64,000 bases of DNA from an uncultured Oscillibacter sp. (GTDB lineage: Bacteria > Bacillota > Clostridia > Oscillospirales > Oscillospiraceae): NCBI GenBank assembly GCA_910584075.1, contig CAJTZI010000001.1, forward strand, positions 47,629 through 111,628, given 5' to 3'. Each line of letters starts with the position of its first letter. The first letter of the stretch is position 1. The notes below the pieces were generated by a model. The model was given only the letters and a program-made list of their open reading frames with translations. It did no database searches and had not been told where the DNA came from. Shown here one piece after another: positions 16,642-24,056 of this stretch. Made by a program: the position numbers and the translations under genes.

Positions 16642-16670
16642 TTGCAAAATGGCGGGAGATTTTATATAAT
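16642..16670 (+). promoter_or_regulatory. promoter of the hydrogenase gene
   Basis: TTGCAA (16642-16647), a 17-bp spacer, TATAAT (16665-16670), with a leader of about 50 nt. Confidence 0.7.
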
Positions 16671-16728
16671 GTCGCTGTACACTAGATCGGGGCGGGAACG
16701 CCGCCCGGGGAACATGGAGGAATGAGCT

Positions 16729-18246
16729 ATGCGAGGAGTTCACAGCGCGGTAGACGACATTCGCCGCACCGTATTCAAGGAGGTCGCCCGTCTGGCCTTT
16801 GAGGGCAGCGATCCCCGGCAGGCCGACCAGATTCCCTTCAAGATGATCCAGGGCGACGTGGCCCACCACCGTCACGACGTATTCCTGGAGCGGGCCATCG
16901 TGGAGGAGCGGGTGCGTCTGGCCATGGGCCTGAACATGCGCTACGCCGGAGACGCCACTCCCATCAGCGAGGATATCCAGTGGGCCGAGAAGTTTCAGGA
17001 GCACTACCAGAACCCCCTGGTGAATATCATTCCTTACGCCTGCAACGCCTGCCCGCCCAAGCAGATCCGCATCACGGACAGCTGCCAGGGCTGTATCTCC
17101 CACCCCTGCATGAACGTCTGTCCCAAGGACGCCATCTATCTGGACAAGAACAAGCACTGCCACATTGACCAGGACAAGTGCGTCAAGTGCGGCAAGTGCT
17201 ATAACCAGTGTCCCTACCGGGCCATCAGCCGGATTGACCGCCCCTGCGCCGCCGCCTGCGGTATGGACGCCATCGAGTCCGACGAGCTGGGCCGGGCCAA
17301 GATCAACTACGACAAGTGCGTCTCCTGCGGCATGTGCCTGGTGAACTGCCCCTTTGGCGCCATTGCCGACAAGAGCCAGATCTACCAGTTGGGCCAGGCC
17401 CTCCGCCGGGGCGAGAAAGTCATCGCCTGCGTGGCCCCGGCTTTTGTGGGCCAGTTCGGCAAAGACGCCACACCCGCCAAGGTCAACGCCGCCATGAAGG
17501 TGCTGGGATTTTATGACGTGGTGGAGGTGGCCATCGGCGCGGACCTGTGCACCGTGCAGGAGGCTCAGGACTTCCTGGAGGAGGTTCCGGCAAAGCAGCC
17601 TTGGATGGGCACCAGCTGCTGTCCGGCCTGGAGCGTCATGGCCAAGAAGCTGTATCCGGAGTTCGCGGACTATATCTCCATGGCCCTGACCCCCATGGTC
17701 ATCACCGCCCGCATGGTGAAAAAGGACCACCCGGACGTGAAGATCGCCTTTATCGGGCCGTGCTCTGCCAAAAAGCTGGAGGCCAACCGGCGCACCGTCC
17801 GCTCCGATGTGGACTTTGTGCTGACCTTTGAGGAGCTCCAGGGAATTTTTGACGCGGCCGACATCGACTTCGCCGCACTCAAGGCCAACCCGGAGGACGA
17901 CATGGATGAGGGCACCGGCATGGGCCGGGGCTTTGCCGTGGGCGGCGGCGTTGCCGCCGCCGTGGTGGAGGCCATCAAGCACATCGACCCGGACCGGGAG
18001 ATCAAGATCGAGTACGGCGACGGCCTGAAAAACTGCCGCAAGATGCTGGCCATGGCCAAGGCCGGCAAGCGGAACGGCTATCTGCTGGAGGGCATGGGCT
18101 GTCCCGGCGGCTGCGTGGCCGGCGCGGGCACCATCCGCCCCGTCAAGGAGAGCACCGTGAACGTCTCCCAGTTCAAGGAGGCCGCCCCGGAGCAGAGCTG
18201 CACCGCCAGCCCCTACCTGGACCGGCTGGAGGAAGTGGAGGAGTAA
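16729..18246 (+). CDS. monomeric [FeFe]-hydrogenase (group B type)
   Basis: 505 aa. The N-terminal helical region (1-100) is followed by ferredoxin-like [4Fe-4S] motifs: Cys119/122/127/131, Cys151/154/157/161 and Cys197/200/203/207, with a CAAAC pair at 173-177. The H-cluster domain has all three signatures: TSCCPAW (295-301), GPCSAKKLE (343-351) and EGMGCPGGCVAG (454-465). The first motif is TSCCPAW rather than the TSCSPAW of many group A enzymes, which is typical of group B. It should exchange electrons with ferredoxin and make or consume H2 in the cytoplasm. Single gene; maturases HydE/F/G are not in this window. Confidence 0.92.
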   Translation: MRGVHSAVDDIRRTVFKEVARLAFEGSDPRQADQIPFKMIQGDVAHHRHDVFLERAIVEERVRLAMGLNMRYAGDATPISEDIQWAEKFQEHYQNPLVNIIPYACNACPPKQIRITDSCQGCISHPCMNVCPKDAIYLDKNKHCHIDQDKCVKCGKCYNQCPYRAISRIDRPCAAACGMDAIESDELGRAKINYDKCVSCGMCLVNCPFGAIADKSQIYQLGQALRRGEKVIACVAPAFVGQFGKDATPAKVNAAMKVLGFYDVVEVAIGADLCTVQEAQDFLEEVPAKQPWMGTSCCPAWSVMAKKLYPEFADYISMALTPMVITARMVKKDHPDVKIAFIGPCSAKKLEANRRTVRSDVDFVLTFEELQGIFDAADIDFAALKANPEDDMDEGTGMGRGFAVGGGVAAAVVEAIKHIDPDREIKIEYGDGLKNCRKMLAMAKAGKRNGYLLEGMGCPGGCVAGAGTIRPVKESTVNVSQFKEAAPEQSCTASPYLDRLEEVEE

Positions 18247-18261
18247 ACCGCCCGAATTCCA

Positions 18262-18296
18262 GTCCCGGCGGGACCGCAAAGCGGCCCCGCCGGGAC
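18262..18296 (+). terminator. terminator after the hydrogenase gene
   Basis: TCCCGGCGGG ... CCCGCCGGGA stem with inner CCGC/GCGG pairing; no long T tract follows. Confidence 0.6.
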
Positions 18297-18324
18297 ATAA
18301 ATGGAAAAGCCGTCAATTTTCATC

Positions 18325-18353
18325 TTGCTTTTTCCAAAAAGAGCTGTTATAAT
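18325..18353 (+). promoter_or_regulatory. promoter of tRNA-Gly
   Basis: TTGCTT (18325-18330), a 17-bp spacer, TATAAT (18348-18353), ending 13 bp before the tRNA. Confidence 0.75.
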
Positions 18354-18366
18354 AGTCCACGTTGAC

Positions 18367-18440
18367 GCGGCTGTAGTTCATCGGTAGAACGGCAGCTTCC
18401 CAAGCTGCATAGGTGGGTTCGACTCCCATCAGCCGCTCCA
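18367..18440 (+). tRNA. tRNA-Gly (anticodon CCC)
   Basis: The acceptor arm GCGGCTG pairs with CAGCCGC, followed by discriminator T and an encoded CCA. The anticodon arm is GCAGC-TTCCCAA-GCTGC, giving anticodon CCC. The T arm has GGTTCGACTCC. 74 nt including CCA; it reads the codon GGG. Confidence 0.95.
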
Positions 18441-18478
18441 AAAAAGAGAGACACGCTGTGCGTGTCTCTCTTTTTTGG
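18441..18478 (+). terminator. terminator of tRNA-Gly
   Basis: A perfect stem AAAAAAGAGAGACACGC / GCGTGTCTCTCTTTTTT directly after the CCA end. Confidence 0.9.
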
Positions 18479-18688
18479 AGCTCTCCCATTTTGCCGGAGG
18501 CAAAATGGGCCGCCTGCGGGCGGATTGATTGAAATCCCGCAGGAGGAACCCAGGGTTCCCCCCGCGGACACCCCCCTCCTTCGGGGGAGCTTTCAGCCGG
18601 TCCGGAGGGGCCTCCTTCCTGGAGGCTTGCGGCAGGGCCGGGGGGACGCGCTCCGGGGTCGCGGGGATGGGGGTGCGGAGGCACGGGG
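18479..18688. other. non-coding stretch with several inverted repeats
   Basis: This stretch holds CCCATTTTGC/GCAAAATGGG, CCGCCTGCGGGCGG and GGGGG-type hairpins and no supported gene. The first inverted repeat abuts the tRNA terminator. It may be remnant sequence; tRNA 3' ends are common integration sites, but no integrase or direct repeat of the tRNA end is seen. Confidence 0.35.
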
Positions 18689-18910
18689 TCAGGCGAAGGT
18701 TTTTTGGATGGTCTTAAGATCGAGGCGGTTTTCTACCCAGTTTTCTGTGTATCCGCAGCCGCAGCAGACGTAGCGGATGACCGGAATCTTGCCGAGAAGC
18801 GTGGCCCGGGTGGTGTAGATGTTGTTCCCGCTGGCGTGGCGGCGGGGATCGTCCGGCACCCGGACGATGTGCCGGGAGCCGCACTTGGGGCAGACGTTTC
18901 CGTTTTTCAT
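18689..18910 (-). CDS. zinc-ribbon protein
   Basis: 73 aa. Two CxxC pairs, CPKCGSRH at 8-11 and CCGCGYTENW near 49-52, form a zinc ribbon around a central IYTTRATLLGKIPVIRYV segment. The ATG overlaps the stop of the 33-aa gene (ATGA). It is the last gene of the GntR-ABC operon and lacks a membrane helix. Function unknown; it may be a small DNA- or protein-binding factor. Confidence 0.75.
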   Translation of the reverse strand: MKNGNVCPKCGSRHIVRVPDDPRRHASGNNIYTTRATLLGKIPVIRYVCCGCGYTENWVENRLDLKTIQKTFA

Positions 18911-19008
18911 CTCTTCTCCTTTTCCCGCAGCAGGGACTGGCCCAGCAGCGTCAGCAGGGCCGCAAGGTCCAGAGGCGTGAGGGAATCCCGCTTTTTTTCT
19001 TCTGCCAT
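18907..19008 (-). CDS. 33-aa microprotein in the ABC operon
   Basis: 33 aa: a charged N-terminus (MAEEKKRDSL), a short amphipathic or hydrophobic helix (PLDLAALLTLLGQSLL) and a basic tail (REKEKR). AGGAGG lies 6 nt before the ATG at 19008, 11 bp after the permease stop, and its own stop overlaps the next start. The tight linkage and strong ribosome site support translation. It might associate with the permease; no family is known. Confidence 0.6.
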   Translation of the reverse strand: MAEEKKRDSLTPLDLAALLTLLGQSLLREKEKR

Positions 19009-19019
19009 GGCGCGCCTCC

Positions 19020-19637
19020 TCAGTGCCGGGCGGCGTAAAACCGCATGGACAGGGGGATGGAGACGACGGTCAGCACCACCGCAGCCACGGGGAGGATGAG
19101 CATAAGGAACCCGAAGAGGCCCTGGATGCCGCCGGCGGTCTGGTCCACGGAGATGGTGACAGTCCCCAGGGCGCCGGCGGTGCCGCAGACCAGGAAGATT
19201 ACCAGGAACATCACCATGCGGCCCCGCTCCACGCTGAACCGGATCATGACGGGCAGCGTGACGGCCAGAACGCCAGCACTGGCGCAGAAGCTCATGAGCG
19301 CGGCCAGAGGGGTTCCGGTGGCCATGGGCAGGTGCAGTACTCGGATGATTGCCTGGACCGCCAGGACGACGGCGCTGGCCGCTCCGGCGCAGAGCCAGCC
19401 CAGCACATACTTGCTCAGCACCAGGTCCCGGGGAGAATAGGGCATCATGGCCGCCATCTGATCCCACTTGCACCGCTCGTCATAGGCCAGGGCCGTGTAG
19501 GGCAGCATGGAGCACCAGATCACCACGAACACGCTGCCGAAAGAGCCGTTGCCCACCATAACGATCAGCATCACTAAGAGAAAGATCCTCATCTGTTTCC
19601 ACAGCACATAGACGTCCTTTTGAATCAGGGCTTTCAT
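19020..19637 (-). CDS. ABC-2 type transporter permease
   Basis: 205 aa from the ATG at 19637, which overlaps the ATPase stop (ATGA). Six membrane helices are predicted, with cytoplasmic start MKALIQKDVYVLWKQ typical of the ABC2_membrane_5 group. A single polypeptide probably dimerises with two ATPase subunits. The unit is like YtrABC/bacitracin-type GntR-linked exporters; the substrate is unknown. Confidence 0.85.
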   Translation of the reverse strand: MKALIQKDVYVLWKQMRIFLLVMLIVMVGNGSFGSVFVVIWCSMLPYTALAYDERCKWDQMAAMMPYSPRDLVLSKYVLGWLCAGAASAVVLAVQAIIRVLHLPMATGTPLAALMSFCASAGVLAVTLPVMIRFSVERGRMVMFLVIFLVCGTAGALGTVTISVDQTAGGIQGLFGFLMLILPVAAVVLTVVSIPLSMRFYAARH

Positions 19638-20494
19638 CTTTTCTTCTCCCCTTTCACGATAAACAAAATGATCTCCTCGATGGTGGGCCGCTCCAGAGTC
19701 ATGCTCTCCGGCACCATGCCCCGTTTCACCAGGGCCCGGACACCGCCGTAGTCTCTGGCCTCCCGGCCGACGACAGCCTCCGGCAGCAGGCTCTCCGCCT
19801 GCTCTGCCGTGCCCACGAACACGCCGTAGTCTTCCAGCAGCCGGTCCTTTTCCTGGCAGAACAGCAGCCTCCCCTGGTGGAGAAAGGCGATGTAGTCGCA
19901 CAGCTTCTCCAGGTCGCTGACGATATGGGAGGAGATGAGGATGGAGTGGTCCTCCTCCCGGGTAAACTCGTTGAAGATCTCCAGCACCTCGTCCCGGACG
20001 ATGGGATCCAGGCCGCTGGTGGCCTCGTCCAGCACCAGCAGCCTCGGCCGGTGGCTCAGGGCGGCGGCGATGGACAGCTTCATCCTCATGCCCCGGGAGA
20101 AGTCCTTGAAGGGCTTCTTTTCCGGCAGGTCAAACCGGTTCAGGTAATCCGCGTAGGTCTTCTGTTCCCACTGGCGGTAAGTGCTTGCCAGAATCCTGCC
20201 CACCTGGAGGGCGTTCAGGGTCTCGGGGAAGTAGGCCTCGTCCAGCACCACCCCCACGTCCTCCTTCACTCCGGTGAAGGCCGGAGAGGAGACATCCGTG
20301 CCCAGCACGGCGGCGCTGCCGCTGTCGGGCCGCAGAGCCCCCAGAGCCAGGCGGATGGTGGTGGACTTGCCCGCGCCGTTCTCCCCCACCAGGCCGCATA
20401 TGGTGCCGCTGGGCACCGTCAGGCTCAGGTCCTGGATGGCGAAGCCGCCGAAGGATTTGTGGATGTGGCTCAGTTCAATGGCGTTCATGTTCAT
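19634..20494 (-). CDS. ABC transporter ATP-binding protein
   Basis: 286 aa. Walker A GENGAGKST at 37-45, a Q-loop region, signature FSRGMRMKLSIA, Walker B LLVLDEATSGLDP and the switch His in ILISSHIVSDLE. The signature reads SRGMR instead of LSGGQ, which is common in this GntR-linked family. It energises the permease that follows and overlaps the GntR gene by 4 nt. Confidence 0.93.
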   Translation of the reverse strand: MNMNAIELSHIHKSFGGFAIQDLSLTVPSGTICGLVGENGAGKSTTIRLALGALRPDSGSAAVLGTDVSSPAFTGVKEDVGVVLDEAYFPETLNALQVGRILASTYRQWEQKTYADYLNRFDLPEKKPFKDFSRGMRMKLSIAAALSHRPRLLVLDEATSGLDPIVRDEVLEIFNEFTREEDHSILISSHIVSDLEKLCDYIAFLHQGRLLFCQEKDRLLEDYGVFVGTAEQAESLLPEAVVGREARDYGGVRALVKRGMVPESMTLERPTIEEIILFIVKGEKKR

Positions 20495-20865
20495 TCCTCC
20501 TCTAGCAGGACGCCCAGCATTCCCTCCAGCTCCGGCCGGGAGAGGCCGCAGCGTCTGGCCAGCGCGGCGGCGGAGGCCAGGTGGTCCTCCAGCTCCCGGA
20601 GCTGCTGCTCCCGGATCAGATCCAGGTTGTTCTCCGCCACAAAGCAGCCCTTGCCGGCCACGGTGTCAATGAGGCCCTGGGCCTCCAGTTCGTCGTAGGC
20701 CCGCTTGGTGGTGATGACGGAGATCTTCAAATCCTTGGCCAAAGCCCGGATGGAGGGCAGGGCCTCGCCGGGGCGCAGCTGTCCGGTGATGATCTGGGTC
20801 TTGATCTGGGAGTAGATCTGGTCGTAGATGGGTTGATTGGTGACATTGCGGATAATCAGTTCCAT
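20491..20865 (-). CDS. GntR-family (YtrA-type) repressor
   Basis: 124 aa. The winged helix-turn-helix covers 8-75 (PIYDQIYSQIKTQII, LPSIRALAKDLKISVITTKRAYDEL), followed by the short YtrA-type dimerisation tail, with no effector domain. It is first in the operon, and a perfect 7-4-7 inverted repeat overlaps the promoter, so it most likely represses its own operon until a cell-envelope signal is present. The ATG at 20865 follows AGGGGAG. Confidence 0.92.
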   Translation of the reverse strand: MELIIRNVTNQPIYDQIYSQIKTQIITGQLRPGEALPSIRALAKDLKISVITTKRAYDELEAQGLIDTVAGKGCFVAENNLDLIREQQLRELEDHLASAAALARRCGLSRPELEGMLGVLLEEE

Positions 20866-20883
20866 GGACTTCTCCCCTGTTCG

Positions 20884-20925
20884 TACTGTACATATACAGT
20901 ATACACAGTATAAACAGTATGTCAA
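20884..20925 (-). promoter_or_regulatory. promoter and GntR operator
   Basis: Minus strand TTGACA (20920-20925), a 16-bp spacer, TATACT (20898-20903). The inverted repeat TACTGTA-CATA-TACAGTA (20884-20901) overlaps the -10 box. ACAGTAT recurs two more times toward the -35, so several dimers might bind. Confidence 0.8.
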
Positions 20926-21043
20926 GAGGAATTTTGAAAATAGTGAAAATTTTTTGGGGGGAGAGGGGGCCGGAAGCCACTGGGGAACCCAATGCCTGCG
21001 GCGTATAACGGCCGTTTTTCAGGGACGTCTTTTTTGCAGGAAA

Positions 21044-21069
21044 AGGCGGAGGGCTGCTGCCCTCCGCCT
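21044..21069 (-). terminator. terminator of the small YtxH-like gene
   Basis: GGCGGAGGGC / GCCCTCCGCC stem; the minus strand continues into TTTTCC. Confidence 0.7.
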
Positions 21070-21075
21070 TCTCTT

Positions 21076-21255
21076 TCAGCGCATTTCGGAGACGATGTTG
21101 TCCACGGCATGGTCCACGGCGACACCCAGCTTGTGGATACTCTTACCCACCTGCGTTTTCATGGAATCTCTGCCGTAAGGCGTCATCATCCCCACAGCGG
21201 CGCCGGCCACCAGGCCCGCGCTCATACCGACCCAAAATCCGGTACATGTCTTCAT
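21076..21255 (-). CDS. small YtxH-like protein
   Basis: 59 aa from the ATG at 21255 behind AAAGGAGT. A glycine-rich hydrophobic segment (7-24, GFWVGMSAGLVAGAAVGMM) is followed by an amphipathic helix, the pattern of YtxH-type small envelope-stress proteins of Firmicutes. Membrane association is likely. Monocistronic with its own terminator. Confidence 0.65.
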   Translation of the reverse strand: MKTCTGFWVGMSAGLVAGAAVGMMTPYGRDSMKTQVGKSIHKLGVAVDHAVDNIVSEMR

Positions 21256-21384
21256 ATCAGTCACTCCTTTTTGGCATGGGGATAGTATGACCCTCTCTCC
21301 GCAAAAAAACCGCCGTTTCTCCATTTGCCAAAAAGTTCCCAATAGAGTATACTGGATCCGAAATAAAATGATCGGGAGGCAGTC

Positions 21385-22464
21385 ATGACCACCATCTATC
21401 TCATCCGCCACGCGGAGGCGGAGGGAAACCTGTACCGCATCGCCCAGGGCCAGGACGACAGCATTCTCACGGACCGGGGTTGGCGGCAGGTGAAAGCCCT
21501 GGAGCGCCGCTTTGACGGCGTCCAAATCGACGCGGTATACACCAGTGACCTCTACCGTACCCGGGCCACCGCCAGCGCCCTCTATCTCCCCAGGAATCTG
21601 ACGCCCCATCTGGTGCGGGACCTGCGGGAGATCCACGTGGGCGTGTGGGAGCGGCGGACCTGGGGGGAGATCGCCCGCCGCTGGCCGGACCAGATGTCGG
21701 ATTTCAGCCGCCGAATGGACCGCTGGCACATGGAGGGGGCCGAGACCCCGGCCCAGGTGCTGGAGCGAGCCCTGGGAGCGGTCCAAAAAATCGCGGCAGA
21801 GAACGGCGGCAAAACCGTGGCCGTGTTCTCCCACGGCTATGTCATCCGCCTGCTGCTGGCGAATTTGCAGGGCGTCTCCCTTCGGGACACCGGAGACAAA
21901 TCTCCCACCGGGGACAACACCGCCGTCTCCCTGCTGGAGTGGGACGGAGAGACCCTGCGGGTGGTCCGGCAGAACGACAACAGCCACCTGCTGACGCCGG
22001 AGTACCTGTCTGGGGAGAAGGTCCGCAGGCGGGCCAGCGGCCTGGAGCCAGGACTGTACTTCGCGCCGCTCCGCCTGCCGGAGCAGGAGACCCTGGCGGC
22101 GGAGCTGACCGCCGCCTCCTGGGAGGGGACGCCTCCTGACCCCGATTTCGGCGGCCCCGCCCTGGCGGGGTATCTGGGAGAAGAGCCGGTGGGACTGCTC
22201 CGGTTCGGTCCTGCGGAGGGGGAAATCACCCTGCTCTGTGTCCGGCGGGACTGCAGAAGGCAGGGCTTCGGCGCGCAGCTGATCGGACAGGCGGTGTACC
22301 ACTGGCGCCCTCTGGGGGCGGAGCGTCTAACAGTTGTCCTGCCGGAGGGCTGCGCCGCGGAGGGGTTCTTCGGGGACTACGGGTTCGCCCCTGCGGAGGC
22401 GGCCGGGGCGGGCCGCCGGCTCTGGGTGAAGAACATCGGCTTTGACCCGATGTTCAAATCGTGA
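21385..22464 (+). CDS. histidine phosphatase fused to a GNAT-like domain
   Basis: 359 aa. Residues 1-200 are a phosphoglycerate-mutase-like phosphatase: RHAEAEGN with nucleophile His9, the second Arg in TSDLYRTRATA, proton donor Glu in DLREIHVGVWE, and SHGY with the second His. Residues 215-355 resemble an acetyltransferase: VGLLRFGPAEGEITLLCVRRDCRRQGFGAQLI has the R/Q-x-x-G-x-G/A acetyl-CoA turn. The two halves are joined in frame with no break. The substrate of either half is unknown; such fusions occur in gut Clostridia. Confidence 0.82.
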   Translation: MTTIYLIRHAEAEGNLYRIAQGQDDSILTDRGWRQVKALERRFDGVQIDAVYTSDLYRTRATASALYLPRNLTPHLVRDLREIHVGVWERRTWGEIARRWPDQMSDFSRRMDRWHMEGAETPAQVLERALGAVQKIAAENGGKTVAVFSHGYVIRLLLANLQGVSLRDTGDKSPTGDNTAVSLLEWDGETLRVVRQNDNSHLLTPEYLSGEKVRRRASGLEPGLYFAPLRLPEQETLAAELTAASWEGTPPDPDFGGPALAGYLGEEPVGLLRFGPAEGEITLLCVRRDCRRQGFGAQLIGQAVYHWRPLGAERLTVVLPEGCAAEGFFGDYGFAPAEAAGAGRRLWVKNIGFDPMFKS

Positions 22465-22503
22465 CAATATTTTGGGGACAGCCATGTTCCGACAAAGTTT
22501 TCA

Positions 22504-22533
22504 TTGACAAACGGGGTATGATTTCCATATAAT
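22504..22533 (+). promoter_or_regulatory. promoter of the riboswitch-antiporter unit
   Basis: TTGACA (22504-22509), an 18-bp spacer, TATAAT (22528-22533). It places the transcript start about 355 nt before the antiporter ATG. Confidence 0.85.
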
Positions 22534-22701
22534 ACCTCTCGAAAACGAAGGAAGCACAGATTTGGCCGGCATATGCGGCCTGACGGGAGAATTCTGCGTC
22601 CGGCAAGGCGGAAACCCCCCAGAGCGCCTTTGCCTCGCGCGGATGTGAGCCGTAAGCTTTACCGTCAAGATATGTGCGGATTGATTCTGTGGTTTCCATG
22701 C

Positions 22702-22864
22702 CCCATAAAAGGGAGTAGCTTGCGTCCTGCGGGATGCGGCGGGATTCGTCAGCACGGCGGCGGCATGCCGTCCGGGTCCTGCCTGAAAAAGCGAGACTTT
22801 TATTGTATGCGGCGCCGGCGGGGGGGAATTCCCGTCTGGTTTGCCGCATGCAATGAGGGTCTCG
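22702..22864 (+). ncRNA. probable yybP-ykoY (Mn2+) riboswitch with expression platform
   Basis: The strand ATAAAAGGGAGTAGC (22705-) pairs at its base with CTTTTAT (22797-22803), and the 3' side reads GCGAGACTTT, the paired consensus of yybP-ykoY RNAs (GGGGAGTAGC with GCAAGACC). The middle has stems fitting the second arm of that fold. Downstream, TTGTATGCGGC (22803-22813) pairs with GCCGCATGCAA (22843-22853) and CGAGAC (22792-22797) with GTCTCG (22859-22864). This extended hairpin takes up the 3' strand of the aptamer base, so the two folds exclude each other. Yybp-ykoY RNAs sense Mn2+. Confidence 0.72.
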
Positions 22865-22897
22865 TTTATCTTTGGAAAAGCGGAGGACGTGCGTGTA

Positions 22898-23854
22898 ATG
22901 AGTATTTGGATAACGGTATTGCTGTTCCTGCTGGGACTGGCACTGATCGTCAAGGGCGGCGACTGGTTTTTGGACGGCGCGGTGTGGATTGCGGAGGCCA
23001 CCGGCGTGCCCCGGTTTATCATCGGGGCCACCATCGTATCCCTGGCCACCACCCTGCCGGAGCTGACGGTATCCGTCACCGGCGTGCTCCAGGGAGAGGT
23101 GGATCTGGCGGTGGGCAACGCCGTGGGTTCCGTCACCGCCAACCTGGGGCTGATTCTGGGGCTGTCCGTCGTGTGCATCCCCTCGGTAGTAAACCGGAAG
23201 CAGTTTGATCTGAAGGCCATTCTGATGGTCTCCGGCGCGCTGCTGCTGTTTGTGCTGTGCCGGGGCGGCGCACTGCCGGTGCGGCACAGCCTGCTGCTGT
23301 TCGTGGTGTTTGCCGTCTATCTCGGAAACAACGTGATGGACGCCCGCTCCGGCATGGCGGAGAGCCGGGAGGCAAATCCCAAGCGCCGCACCGTCTCCCA
23401 CCGGCAGATGTTCATGAAGCTGTGCCTGTTCGCCGCGGGCATCGCGGCCATCGTAGTGGGCTCCCGGCTGCTGATCGATTACGGCAGCGAGCTGGCGCTG
23501 CTGCTGGGCGTACCCTCCAGCATCATCGGAGTCACCATGGTAGCCATCGGCACCTCACTGCCGGAGCTGGTCACCACCCTGGCGGCCATCGCCAAAAAAG
23601 AGGCCTCCATGTCCGTGGGCAACATCATCGGAGCCAACGTTATCGATCTGACCATGATCCTGCCGGTGTGCTCCGCCGTGTCCGGCGGACAGCTGGTGAT
23701 CGGCTCCCAGACCACGGCTCTGGACCTGCCGGTGTGCCTGGGACTGTGCTGCCTGGCGGTGCTGCCGCCGCTGCTCCGGGGAAAATTCTACCGCTGGCAG
23801 GGTGCGCTGATGCTGGCGGCCTACGCCGCCTATGTGGTGGCGCTGGTGCGCTGA
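22898..23854 (+). CDS. CaCA-family calcium/sodium (cation) antiporter, YrbG type
   Basis: 318 aa from the ATG at 22898 behind GGAGGA; earlier in-frame starts lie inside the riboswitch. About ten membrane helices are arranged as two inverted halves, each with the CaCA alpha-repeat: GATIVSLATTLPELTVS near residues 43-60, and GVTMVAIGTSLPELVTT with NIIGANVIDL in the second half. Family members exchange Ca2+ or other divalent cations for Na+ or H+. Under a probable Mn2+ riboswitch it may serve Mn2+ export; this is inference. Ends at a 16-bp hairpin. Confidence 0.9.
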   Translation: MSIWITVLLFLLGLALIVKGGDWFLDGAVWIAEATGVPRFIIGATIVSLATTLPELTVSVTGVLQGEVDLAVGNAVGSVTANLGLILGLSVVCIPSVVNRKQFDLKAILMVSGALLLFVLCRGGALPVRHSLLLFVVFAVYLGNNVMDARSGMAESREANPKRRTVSHRQMFMKLCLFAAGIAAIVVGSRLLIDYGSELALLLGVPSSIIGVTMVAIGTSLPELVTTLAAIAKKEASMSVGNIIGANVIDLTMILPVCSAVSGGQLVIGSQTTALDLPVCLGLCCLAVLPPLLRGKFYRWQGALMLAAYAAYVVALVR

Positions 23855-23869
23855 ATTCATAATGAAAAG

Positions 23870-23905
23870 AGGAGGTGCCCGTGGAAAAGTCCACGGGCAC
23901 CTCCT
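23870..23905 (+). terminator. hairpin after the antiporter gene
   Basis: A perfect 16-bp stem (AGGAGGTGCCCGTGGA with its complement) and a 4-nt loop. No T tract follows, so it may be a processing stem instead of a true terminator. Confidence 0.5.
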
Positions 23906-24025
23906 GCCGTCTCCAAAGCCCTCTCCAGGAGTTTCCGGCCCGCAGGCGGGCAGGCGTTTTCATTGTTTTCCCGGGGACGTGCTCCTAGGGAAAAACACTT
24001 TGCGGGGAGCGCGGTGAATTTCCCG

Positions 24026-24054
24026 CAAAAAAAGATGCGCCGCATCTTTTTTTG
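24026..24054 (-). terminator. terminator of carbamate kinase
   Basis: AAAAAAAGATGCG / CGCATCTTTTTTT stem directly after the stop codon; on the minus strand the hairpin is followed by a T run. Confidence 0.85.
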
Positions 24055-24056
24055 AT

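Noticed and set aside
18313-18684. minus-strand frame over the tRNA and its terminator
   Set aside because: It runs through a tRNA gene and inverted repeats and has no ribosome site.
18367-18688. integrated element at the tRNA-Gly gene
   Set aside because: No integrase and no repeat of the tRNA 3' end were found nearby; only short inverted repeats follow.
22454-23401. 315-aa minus-strand frame over the riboswitch and antiporter
   Set aside because: It covers a structured RNA and a well-supported gene on the other strand and shows no domain.
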